A stretch of 7,170 nucleotides of DNA from Glaciecola sp034112105 (GTDB lineage: Bacteria; Pseudomonadota; Gammaproteobacteria; Enterobacterales; Alteromonadaceae): positions 1 to 7,170 of the forward strand of contig JAWUVZ010000029.1 in assembly GCA_034112105.1 (NCBI GenBank), given 5' to 3'. Every line of letters starts with the position of its first letter. Positions within the stretch are counted from its first letter, which is position 1. Below the pieces are notes generated by a model that searched no databases, was not told where the DNA came from, and saw nothing but the letters and a program-made list of their open reading frames with translations. Both the position numbers and the translations under genes were made by a program. Below are positions 1 to 6,025 of this stretch, one piece after another.

Positions 1-609
1 GACATCTTGATTACTTTCCGGAATTAATATTGAGTCTGCACCTGTGGTCAAGCCAGAATATGTGCCAATATACCCAGAATCCCGCCCCATAACTTCAATG
101 ATAAATACCCTGTTATGAGACTCTGCCGTATCCCTTATATTATCGATGCACTTCATTGCTGTATTGACAGCAGAATCAAACCCCAAGGTATAATCGGTGC
201 CAGCTATATCGTTGTCTATTGTGCCAGGAATACCAATACAAGGGATGTTAGTTATGTCTGACAAAGACAATATACCCCGAAAAGTGCCGTCACCACCAAT
301 TGCAATAAGTGCATCTATTTCATTTTTGTGAAGGGTTTCTACCGCTTTTTTTCTTCCTTCAATAGACCTAAAACGATCACTACGAGCCGTTTTAAGAATA
401 GTACCACCGAGGTGCATTGTTTTTTGTAGTTGATTGAAATCGAGCGGAATTAAATCGTTGTCTATAAGACCTTCAAATCCTTTACGTAATCCGCTTATTT
501 TAATTCCATTGGTCGTAGCTGTTTTTGCCACTGAAAATAACGTTGCATTCATACCAGGTGCGTCTCCACCTGAAGTCAATATTCCAATGTGTTTAATTTT
601 GTTTGCCAT
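1..609 (-). CDS. pfkA: 6-phosphofructokinase, ATP type (3' end beyond the window)
   Basis: The product phosphorylates fructose 6-phosphate to fructose 1,6-bisphosphate in cytosolic glycolysis. The first 203 codons are visible and the rest lies beyond base 1. Visible motifs are the nucleotide-binding loop TSGGDAPGMN (residues 12-21), GGDGT (105-109), the catalytic PGTIDND (128-134, with the proton-abstracting Asp at 132) and MGRDSG (174-179). Family knowledge: Gly after GGD and Gly in PGTIDND mark ATP-dependent enzymes, whereas PPi-dependent ones carry Asp and Lys there; this protein has Gly108 and Gly129. The start is fixed by an in-frame TAA directly before the ATG; the Shine-Dalgarno is weak. 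Compared from memory with E. coli PfkA, the effector-site arginines 21, 25 and 54 are replaced by Phe, Lys and Phe, while the active-site TAR arginine (residue 76) is kept. Classical ADP/PEP allostery is therefore doubtful. It is transcribed away from the ppsA remnant. Confidence 0.93.
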   Translation of the reverse strand, partial: MANKIKHIGILTSGGDAPGMNATLFSVAKTATTNGIKISGLRKGFEGLIDNDLIPLDFNQLQKTMHLGGTILKTARSDRFRSIEGRKKAVETLHKNEIDALIAIGGDGTFRGILSLSDITNIPCIGIPGTIDNDIAGTDYTLGFDSAVNTAMKCIDNIRDTAESHNRVFIIEVMGRDSGYIGTYSGLTTGADSILIPESNQDV

Positions 610-669
610 TTAATTGCCCATTTTTATTAGGTCAGTATTTTTTACTTTTCTTGTTTTAAGGCTTAATTA

Positions 670-675
670 ATTATA
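670..675 (-). promoter_or_regulatory. Possible -10 box for pfkA
   Basis: A perfect TATAAT on the minus strand lies about 60 bp upstream of the pfkA ATG, which suits a promoter. The best 17-bp-spaced -35 hexamer is poor (TTATAT), and the region is AT-rich enough for a chance match. A second TATAAT on the same strand at 705-710 is an equal candidate. Confidence 0.25.
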
Positions 676-682
676 CAGCCTA

Positions 683-718
683 CTGCTCATCAATATAATT
701 GGGGATTATACTTAGCAG
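683..718. repeat. Nested inverted repeat upstream of pfkA
   Basis: Inner arms TATAAT (694-699) and ATTATA (705-710) are a perfect 6-bp inverted repeat around a 5-nt loop (TGGGG). Outer arms CTGCT (683-687) and AGCAG (714-718) flank it. The structure lies about 75-110 bp upstream of the pfkA start, in the gap between pfkA and the ppsA remnant. Each inner arm reads as a perfect -10 hexamer, one on each strand, but no good -35 sits at a proper spacing. It could be an operator, a hairpin or part of a divergent promoter; the sequence does not decide. The rest of 610-839 contains only a further 7-bp inverted pair (796-802/822-828) and nothing else I can name. Confidence 0.35.
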
Positions 719-839
719 CAATAGGCATATAGTGTTAACGTATCAGTAAGTACCTGCCACCAAACGTACGGGGAATTACGGATAAAAATATATCCTGAAT
801 GTAGATAAAGTACTCAAAGAAACATTCAACTTTATTGCA

Positions 840-1158
840 GAGAATTAAGTGATGAAACGGGTGCGTGATGAAATGGGCATGACCAATGTAATATTGATGA
901 TCCCTTTTTCGTCGTCGTGTACAAGAAGCCGAAAAAGTACTGGAGGCTATGGCAAAAAACGACCTCAAACGTGGCGACAATAACTTGCAAGTCTATGTCA
1001 TGTGCGAGGTACCCAATAATGTCATTCAGATCGATGCCTTCGCCAAACTTTTCGACGGGTTGTCCATCGGTTCCAACGATCTAACACAATTAACCTTGGG
1101 TGTTGATCGAGACTCTCAAATTGTTGCCTTTGATTTTATGCGATTATCATCAAGTTAA
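840..1158 (+). pseudogene. ppsA: Remnant of phosphoenolpyruvate synthase (ppsA), internal fragment
   Basis: PpsA makes PEP from pyruvate and ATP for gluconeogenesis. Only about 100 residues of its roughly 800 remain, from the C-terminal PEP/pyruvate-binding barrel. At 849-908 the frame reads VMKRVRDEMGMTNVILMIPF, as in intact PpsA; an in-frame TAA at 846-848 precedes it. At about 909-912 there is one extra base (or two missing), and the homology continues in another frame as RRVQEAEKVLEAMAKN and then KRG, MCE, and DGLSIGSNDLTQLTLGVDR, which matches the PEP-utilizing enzyme signature 2. Similarity ends after IVAFDF at 1137; TAA follows at 1156-1158. The catalytic-Cys segment (GICGQ region), the swivelling phospho-His domain and the ATP-binding domain are all absent, so it cannot encode an active enzyme. 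The internal ATG at 949 opens 69 codons, but its GGAGG lies only 2 nt upstream, so useful translation is unlikely. It converges with fixJ, 5 bp apart. Confidence 0.88.
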
Positions 1159-1163
1159 AAAAA

Positions 1164-1778
1164 CTAATCCAGTTGCTCACACCTAATTTTAATCCGCACC
1201 AATTGCGCAAGTGTTTTGGCTTCTAACTTCTCCATAACATGAGAACGATGGACCTCAACAGTGCGTTCGCTGATACAAAGATCTGCTGCAATTACTTTGT
1301 TCATAAAGCCATCAGTCACTCGCTCAAACACTTCTCGTTCACGACTTGATAACGAATCGACTTTACTTTTATCTTTGAGTTTGTTGATTGTTTCTTCATG
1401 TTGTCTATTATCAAGTTTAAGTGCTTCGTTTATACGATCAATCAAATCCTGTTCATTAAATGGTTTACGAATAAAGTCGATTGCCCCTAGCCTCATTGCT
1501 TCTACGGCCATGGGTATATCACCATGACCAGTGATAAAAATGATAGGCATTAAGCAATCTAACTGTTTAAGTTTTTGTTGAACTTCTAATCCACTCATTT
1601 TGGGCATACGTATGTCTAAAACTAAGCACCCTGCCATTTTGTTGTTGTATACATCTAAAAAGGCGTTACCTGAAACGAAACTTCGAGACTCTTGCCCAAT
1701 TGACTCAAGAAGCATTTCCAATCCATCACGGATAGCTTCATCGTCATCAATTATAAAAACAGTCTGTTTATTTGTCAT
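1164..1778 (-). CDS. fixJ: FixJ-family response regulator (receiver + LuxR-type HTH)
   Basis: This is a 204-residue cytosolic transcription factor, the usual length for FixJ. The receiver domain spans about residues 5-120, with the acidic pocket Asp11-Asp13, phosphoacceptor Asp55 (VLDIRMP), switch Thr83 (FITGHGD) and Lys105 (RKPF). A linker leads to a LuxR/FixJ helix-turn-helix (about 142-196) with LSSREREV and the recognition segment ISERTVEVHRSHVMEKL. In the family, phosphorylation of the Asp by the partner kinase causes dimerisation and promoter activation. The frame is open 32 codons further upstream, but the ATG at 1778 is chosen: the receiver fold begins there, GAGGGAG lies 6 nt before it, and it overlaps the fixL stop by 11 bp, which implies translational coupling. 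The target genes cannot be read from the window. I see no clear terminator after it; transcription would run antisense into the ppsA remnant. Confidence 0.95.
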   Translation of the reverse strand: MTNKQTVFIIDDDEAIRDGLEMLLESIGQESRSFVSGNAFLDVYNNKMAGCLVLDIRMPKMSGLEVQQKLKQLDCLMPIIFITGHGDIPMAVEAMRLGAIDFIRKPFNEQDLIDRINEALKLDNRQHEETINKLKDKSKVDSLSSREREVFERVTDGFMNKVIAADLCISERTVEVHRSHVMEKLEAKTLAQLVRIKIRCEQLD

Positions 1779-4167
1779 TAGAAACTCCCTCTTTGTGTAT
1801 TGGTAAGGTAAAGTGAAAAATGGCTCCAGCCGGTTTATTTTTAGAAAAGTAAATGTGGCCGCCATGTTCTTCAATTATACTTTTTGAAATGGATAACCCA
1901 ATACCCGTACCATTCTTTTTGGTCGTTGAAAATGGCGTAAACAACTTCTCGGTCATCGTTTTAGGTAATCCACAGCCCGAATCTGTCACAGATATTTCAA
2001 TATAATCCTCTGCATTAAACTTCGTTTGAAGCTTAATTACTGCACCATTTTTACATGCTATCGACTGCATTGCCTCCATCCCATTGCGAAGTAAGTTGAG
2101 GAGAACTTGTTGTATTTGTACTCTGTCTGCAAATACGTCTATTGGCTCGTTGCAAGAAATGACTTGTATGTCGATACCGCGCAACCGAGTTTCTGAATCC
2201 GCTAGTTTTGTTACGTCATCAATCAAAATATTACAATCAACCACTTCCTTAAGTCTGTCTCCCTGTCTTGTCATGATCTGCACACGTTCAAGAACAGCAC
2301 CGGCACGACGAGATTGTTGACTCATTTTTTCAAATAGTTCAGAGAGTTTTTCAAATTTACCCATTTCACAGAAGTTTTTCGCCGTTTGCGAATACAGTGA
2401 AATGGCGGTTAATGGCTGATTAATTTCATGTGCAATCCCTGCAGCCATTTCACCTAGCGCATTGAGTCTGTCAGCATGGGCTAATTGTTCGATATGTAAT
2501 CGTGCTTCATCTTCTGATGCACGTTGCTGAGTAATATCTCTGATTAATCCAACAAACATCCGATTTTCATGGTTGGGGACTTCATTGACTGATAAGTGGA
2601 TGGGAAAGGTTGAGCCATCTTTGCACTTGGCCACAAGTTCACGACCTTTGCCAATAATATGTGCCTCGTTGGTTATTAAATATTGGGCTATATACTGATC
2701 ATGATGATCGCTATGCTGATGTGGCATTAGCGTTTTCACATTTTTGTCCTTTACTTCATCATAGGTATAGCCAAACATATTTTGTGCTGCGTCGTTAAAG
2801 CTCTTGATATGCCCTTTATGATCAATCGTAATAACGGCTTCAACCATGGAGTTGACTATCGCATCAGAAAACGCATGACTATGTATTAGATCGACTTCAA
2901 CTTGTTTAATAGACGTGATATCCGTAATAAAACCTTCAAGTATGATTTTGTCATTTGATATTGAACTAACAGGCTCTCCCCTTTCCCATATTAACCGGAC
3001 GTCATTTTTTTTGGTCATAATGCGATATTCAATTTCAAAAAGACTCTTTGTTTTTACCGCTTGATTAACGGTTTTGCATACACGTTTATAGTCGTCTGGG
3101 TGAATTAGGTCTCCCCATAATATGCTGTGTTGCTCAAATTCTAATTTGGTATGTCCAGTTAAAGCCTCACAACCTTCACTGACTAATAACATTGGGCAAT
3201 TAGCCTGATTCAGAGCCTGATAAGCCATGCCAGGTAAGTTTTTGAGTAGTTTTTCTGTTTTATTACGGTCATCTTTGATCCGTTTGGTTTTGTTGTGTGC
3301 AGAGATCGCTGTATAGACTGCTAAAGTAATAAATATGCTTAATAAAATACCAAGCAGAATTAAAATTCTTATTGTTCGTAAGTGCGTGAGAGATAAAAAT
3401 GAATTTTTTGGGGCCAACTTAATCTGCCATCTCTGCCCCTGCAGTTCAAAGGAAGCTTGCTTATTCCAAGTGTTCTCATTAACTAAATCGTTAGTTTCGT
3501 TTGAATAGATTTTGTGTTCGTCAATGAATAACACAAATTGATGCTCTGTGAGCATGTAAGATGGCAACACAGCTTTAATATATGATTCAAAAAGTAGTAG
3601 GCTGCCTATAAACCCTTCCAATTTTTGGCCTGTTTGAGTTGTATTGAATACTGGAGCATAAATTCCCAAGCCTAAGTTTCCGTAAATGGAATCTAATGGG
3701 ATCGTTATCACTGTGCTTTTTATTTTAAGAGCTTTCATTAGGGCTGAGAGCGCTGGGGGAGTTAATGCTAAATCGAAATTCATCGATTTTTCGTTGCCTT
3801 TGAACGGCATTACCCTTCGGACGTGGAACGCTTTGTCAATCCAGCCAATGGTTTGATATCCCTGCTGAGTATCATACAAAGTCTGGCTAATTAAGTTCCA
3901 ATCGTCATCCGACATGTCACTTGAAATTTTAGACAATTCAGCAAATTTTGTCAGTGACGCCATCCGTTTGCGAATATCTTCTTCAAGTAATATTTGAATT
4001 CCATTTGCAGTGCTTTGTGTTACGCGGTCAATATGAGCTCGCTCTTGTGACTCTATATACAACACTATAAATGCGATTAAGCCCGCAGCAAATAAGCCAG
4101 CTATTACTGAGTACCACAAAATAGCGATCTGTGGTGAAAAAGAGATACGCCACTTGTTATTTTCCAT
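1768..4167 (-). CDS. fixL: FixL-like membrane sensor histidine kinase (CHASE-like, PAS, heme-type PAS, HisKA, HATPase)
   Basis: This 799-residue inner-membrane kinase should phosphorylate the FixJ-like regulator encoded just downstream. Domains in order: TM1 (about 14-38); a periplasmic CHASE-like region (about 55-205, with MPFKGNEKSMNFDL and the later TIPL, YAPVF and LEGFIG); TM2 (about 266-289); PAS-1 of PAS_3 type (about 304-423, LIHPDD and WERGEPV); PAS-2 (about 428-548); HisKA with phosphoacceptor His580 in GEMAAGIAHEINQPL; and an HATPase domain with the N box around Asn695, G1 DSGCGL (729-734) and the F/G2 boxes LFTPFSTTK...GTGIGLS. PAS-2 aligns without gaps to the Bradyrhizobium FixL heme domain: His489 falls at heme ligand His200 and Arg509 at the distal Arg220. 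Heme binding and O2 sensing are therefore inferred, not shown. The periplasmic domain is an addition relative to rhizobial FixL and suggests a second input. AAGGGA lies 9 nt before the start. Confidence 0.93.
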   Translation of the reverse strand: MENNKWRISFSPQIAILWYSVIAGLFAAGLIAFIVLYIESQERAHIDRVTQSTANGIQILLEEDIRKRMASLTKFAELSKISSDMSDDDWNLISQTLYDTQQGYQTIGWIDKAFHVRRVMPFKGNEKSMNFDLALTPPALSALMKALKIKSTVITIPLDSIYGNLGLGIYAPVFNTTQTGQKLEGFIGSLLLFESYIKAVLPSYMLTEHQFVLFIDEHKIYSNETNDLVNENTWNKQASFELQGQRWQIKLAPKNSFLSLTHLRTIRILILLGILLSIFITLAVYTAISAHNKTKRIKDDRNKTEKLLKNLPGMAYQALNQANCPMLLVSEGCEALTGHTKLEFEQHSILWGDLIHPDDYKRVCKTVNQAVKTKSLFEIEYRIMTKKNDVRLIWERGEPVSSISNDKIILEGFITDITSIKQVEVDLIHSHAFSDAIVNSMVEAVITIDHKGHIKSFNDAAQNMFGYTYDEVKDKNVKTLMPHQHSDHHDQYIAQYLITNEAHIIGKGRELVAKCKDGSTFPIHLSVNEVPNHENRMFVGLIRDITQQRASEDEARLHIEQLAHADRLNALGEMAAGIAHEINQPLTAISLYSQTAKNFCEMGKFEKLSELFEKMSQQSRRAGAVLERVQIMTRQGDRLKEVVDCNILIDDVTKLADSETRLRGIDIQVISCNEPIDVFADRVQIQQVLLNLLRNGMEAMQSIACKNGAVIKLQTKFNAEDYIEISVTDSGCGLPKTMTEKLFTPFSTTKKNGTGIGLSISKSIIEEHGGHIYFSKNKPAGAIFHFTLPIHKEGVSNDK
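1785..1791 (-). promoter_or_regulatory. Ribosome binding site of fixJ, inside the end of fixL
   Basis: GAGGGAG on the minus strand is a strong Shine-Dalgarno, 6 nt upstream of the ATG at 1778. It lies within the last codons of fixL and decides between the short fixJ start and the 32-codon longer open frame. Confidence 0.8.
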
Positions 4168-4176
4168 CTAGACTCA

Positions 4177-4182
4177 TCCCTT
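4177..4182 (-). promoter_or_regulatory. Ribosome binding site of fixL
   Basis: AAGGGA on the minus strand lies 9 nt upstream of the ATG at 4167. It supports this start, which is also followed directly by the first membrane segment. Confidence 0.6.
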
Positions 4183-4193
4183 TGTGACAAACG

Positions 4194-4222
4194 AATTTAG
4201 TTTGCCTTATTCTTGCTTTCAA
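4194..4222 (-). promoter_or_regulatory. Candidate sigma-70 promoter of fixL-fixJ
   Basis: On the minus strand TTGAAA (4217-4222, 5/6 to the -35 consensus) is separated by exactly 17 bp from TAAATT (4194-4199, 4/6 to the -10). It lies some 27 bp upstream of the fixL ATG and would drive both fixL and the overlapping fixJ with a very short leader. This rests on consensus match only. Confidence 0.45.
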
Positions 4223-4230
4223 CTATATAG

Positions 4231-4245
4231 AACATGTGGGATGTT
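4231..4245. promoter_or_regulatory. Inverted repeat AACAT-N5-ATGTT next to the fixL promoter
   Basis: Perfect 5-bp arms AACAT (4231-4235) and ATGTT (4241-4245) around GTGGG form a dyad 8 bp upstream of the candidate -35. Its position and symmetry suit a regulator site, possibly autoregulation by the FixJ-like protein, but arms this short also arise by chance in AT-rich DNA. An 8-bp palindrome CTATATAG abuts it at 4223-4230. Confidence 0.25.
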
Positions 4246-4279
4246 TTCATTAGTCAGTTTGGCAGGACAAGTATATACC

Positions 4280-4421
4280 TATACCCGTCACCCTTGAAAC
4301 TGCCTGTTTGTTGGCTGCACTCATTCACCCCAATCGGTAACCGACGTTGCACTTAGTGGACTAAGCTCTTGGGGTCTCATTCGTTTGCCGCCGCCATGCA
4401 GTTCTAATTATTTTGGGTATA
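4280..4421 (+). repeat. ERIC-like (IRU) palindromic intergenic repeat, 142 bp
   Basis: The ends are TATACCC (4280-4286) and GGGTATA (4415-4421), the terminal inverted repeats of enterobacterial repetitive intergenic consensus elements. Internal matches to ERIC, from memory, are the GGCTGCACTCATTCACCCC block (4313-4331), the CTAAGCTCTTGGGG block (4361-4374, in place of the consensus TGTAAGCTCCTGGGG), and the right arm, which read on the minus strand gives TATACCCAAAATAATTAGAA and then CTGCA. The usual length is about 127 bp. The extra 15 bp or so sit in the centre, which forms two small stem-loops: TCGGT-A-ACCGA (4334-4344) and CTTAGT-GG-ACTAAG (4352-4357/4360-4365). Such elements are non-autonomous, lie in transcribed intergenic regions and can fold in RNA. 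This one sits between the 3' end of pat and the fixL promoter. A 9-bp direct repeat GTATATACC at 4271-4279 and 4417-4425 may be a target duplication or a by-product of the symmetric ends. Confidence 0.8.
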
Positions 4422-4424
4422 TAC

Positions 4425-4465
4425 CACCTCAAAATGCGCATTCCCTTCGGGCGGTTTTTGATGTG
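4425..4465. repeat. Imperfect hairpin after pat, possible transcription terminator
   Basis: Arms CACCTCAAAA (4425-4434) and TTTTGATGTG (4456-4465) pair at 9 of 10 positions. Inside is CCCTTCGGG (4443-4451), itself a 3-bp stem with a 3-nt loop. The hairpin begins 16 bp beyond the pat stop codon on the minus strand, with A-runs and T-runs on both sides of the GC core, so it could terminate transcription in either direction. The U-tract is short (4-5 nt), which makes it a weak intrinsic terminator. TATACC/GGGTATA-like ends (4420-4425 and 4470-4476) suggest that it may instead be a second small mobile repeat abutting the ERIC-like one. Confidence 0.45.
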
Positions 4466-4480
4466 CTATGGGTATATTCA

Positions 4481-6025
4481 TCAGTATAAATTTTTAACCA
4501 CGCTACATACACCGTTGTCTTTTTGATCATATTTGATATCAAATTCCAACCGCTTACAAAAATTTAACATGGGTCTATTTTCAGCCAATACTATACCTTG
4601 CATTTGTTTTAAACCTTTTTCAGTGGCACTAGCAATTAAGGCCTGCATTAAGCGCCATGCGATCCCTTTTCTGTGCCAATCATCGGTCACTACAATGGCA
4701 AATTCACAGCTTGTTCGGTCAATATTTGTAATATACCTGGCCACTCCAATTTCTTGTTCAATGCCATGTTTTTCTATCACCGCGATAAGTGCCATTTCAA
4801 GGTCGTAATCTATTTGAGTAAAACGAATGAGCATGTCTTGTGTCAGTGTTCGTATACCTTGCATAAATCGAAAATATTTGGCTTGGGTCGTCAAACCATC
4901 AATAAAGGCTTTTTCGATATTTGCATCTTCAGGGCGGATGGGTCTTATGGTTAATATTTCGTTTGAATGCAACACCTCTTGTTTAACTAATTCAACGGGA
5001 TAAGGATGTATCGCCATATGTTGGTAACGTGCTGATGTTGTATACTGCCTAATGACAATTTTGGCATCAAGCGCGATAGCGTTTTGTTCATTAACAATGA
5101 GGGGGTTAATATCTAACTCTTTAATCCAAGGTAAATCACAAGCCATTTGTGACACACCCAATAATACCTGTTCAATTGCTGCAAGGTTACAAGCTGGGTA
5201 TTGGCGAAATTGTCCCAACATTTTGCATACTTTGGTCCGATTGATTAACTCAGCAACCAAGGTTTTATTAAGAGGTGGGATCGCCCCTTCTCTGTCTCCC
5301 ATAATCTCGGCAATTGCCCCGCCTGCTGCAAAACTGATAACAGGTCCAAAAGCTGGGTCGTTGATTAAACCAACCATAAGTTCTCTAGCCATTTGTTGGG
5401 TGTACATTTGCTCTACAGATACTCCTATCAATTCTATGTCTGGAAACTTCTCAGATACCGATTTCATGATTTCTTCATAAGCTGACTTAACTGCTGTTGC
5501 ATTGAAAATCCCTAAACGTACTCCACCAATATCAAATTTATGTGATATTTCTGTGCTATAAATTTTTACGACTACCGGGTAGCCAATTGATTCAGCCAAC
5601 GTAACCGCTTCGTTTTTATCTCGCGCTATAGCAGTTTGTGGAGTCGATATTCCATATGCGTTCAATATCGTCATAGATTCTAACTTGGTAAGCGTAGTCC
5701 GGTTTTGCGACAGTGCATTTTGTATAATGTTTTTGCATACATCAGGATTAATATTGTTTTCTTTTAGCAAAGGTTCGGGAACTTGCAACAATAGTTTTTG
5801 GTTGATAGCAAAGCTTCTTAAGTATGAAAATGCCTCGATAGCCGCTTCGGGTGTTAAAAAGGTGGGGATATTGTTTTTTTCTAGCAGTAACCTTGCAGAA
5901 TTAACATCATCACCACCCATGAAGCAAGTCATGATCACTTTATTGGGGTCCTGCGCAAATTCGACTATGTCCCTAGCTACTTTTAAAGGCTTAGCCATGG
6001 CCTGTGGCGTCAGTATAATAATCAT
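4481..6025 (-). CDS. pat: C-terminal part of split Pat-type protein (ATP-grasp + GNAT acetyltransferase)
   Basis: This 514-residue frame continues the acyl-CoA synthetase protein begun at 7158. In order: the rest of the third ligase domain (1-70: ILTPQAM, CFMGGDDV, PEAAIEAFSYL); an ATP-grasp domain (about 108-328) with VVVKIYS (Lys154), SHKFDIGGVRLGI and the metal-binding KELDINPLIV (Glu303, Asp305, Asn307); and a GNAT lysine acetyltransferase (about 355-514) with acetyl-CoA loop HRKGIAWRL (451-459) and LAENRPMLNFCKRLEF. Family knowledge: Pat/YfiQ acetylates the active-site lysine of acetyl-CoA synthetase and other enzymes. The ATG at 6025 overlaps the upstream TGA as ATGA, but no Shine-Dalgarno lies 5-10 nt before it, and the frame starts inside a folded domain. 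I read it as one gene broken by a frameshift rather than a native subunit. Both reading frames look conserved to their ends. Confidence 0.88.
   Translation of the reverse strand: MIIILTPQAMAKPLKVARDIVEFAQDPNKVIMTCFMGGDDVNSARLLLEKNNIPTFLTPEAAIEAFSYLRSFAINQKLLLQVPEPLLKENNINPDVCKNIIQNALSQNRTTLTKLESMTILNAYGISTPQTAIARDKNEAVTLAESIGYPVVVKIYSTEISHKFDIGGVRLGIFNATAVKSAYEEIMKSVSEKFPDIELIGVSVEQMYTQQMARELMVGLINDPAFGPVISFAAGGAIAEIMGDREGAIPPLNKTLVAELINRTKVCKMLGQFRQYPACNLAAIEQVLLGVSQMACDLPWIKELDINPLIVNEQNAIALDAKIVIRQYTTSARYQHMAIHPYPVELVKQEVLHSNEILTIRPIRPEDANIEKAFIDGLTTQAKYFRFMQGIRTLTQDMLIRFTQIDYDLEMALIAVIEKHGIEQEIGVARYITNIDRTSCEFAIVVTDDWHRKGIAWRLMQALIASATEKGLKQMQGIVLAENRPMLNFCKRLEFDIKYDQKDNGVCSVVKNLY

Noticed and set aside
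610..839. FNR/CRP-type operators, tRNA, small RNA or CRISPR repeats in the gap regions
   Set aside because: Only half-sites such as TTGAT upstream of pfkA and TGTGA upstream of fixL are present. There is no complete dyad of these classes, no cloverleaf and no regularly spaced repeats.
735..980. An 81-codon minus-strand open frame across the ppsA remnant
   Set aside because: It is antisense to clear PpsA homology and its own product shows no domain or motif.
1779..1874. A 32-codon N-terminal extension of fixJ in the same open frame
   Set aside because: It lies wholly inside fixL, precedes the receiver fold and matches no family N-terminus. The ATG at 1778 has a strong ribosome binding site.
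5052..5480. A 142-codon plus-strand open frame antisense to pat
   Set aside because: It is a shadow of the ATP-grasp coding region, with no recognisable motif and low-complexity composition. The same applies to the other plus-strand frames inside fixL, fixJ and pat.
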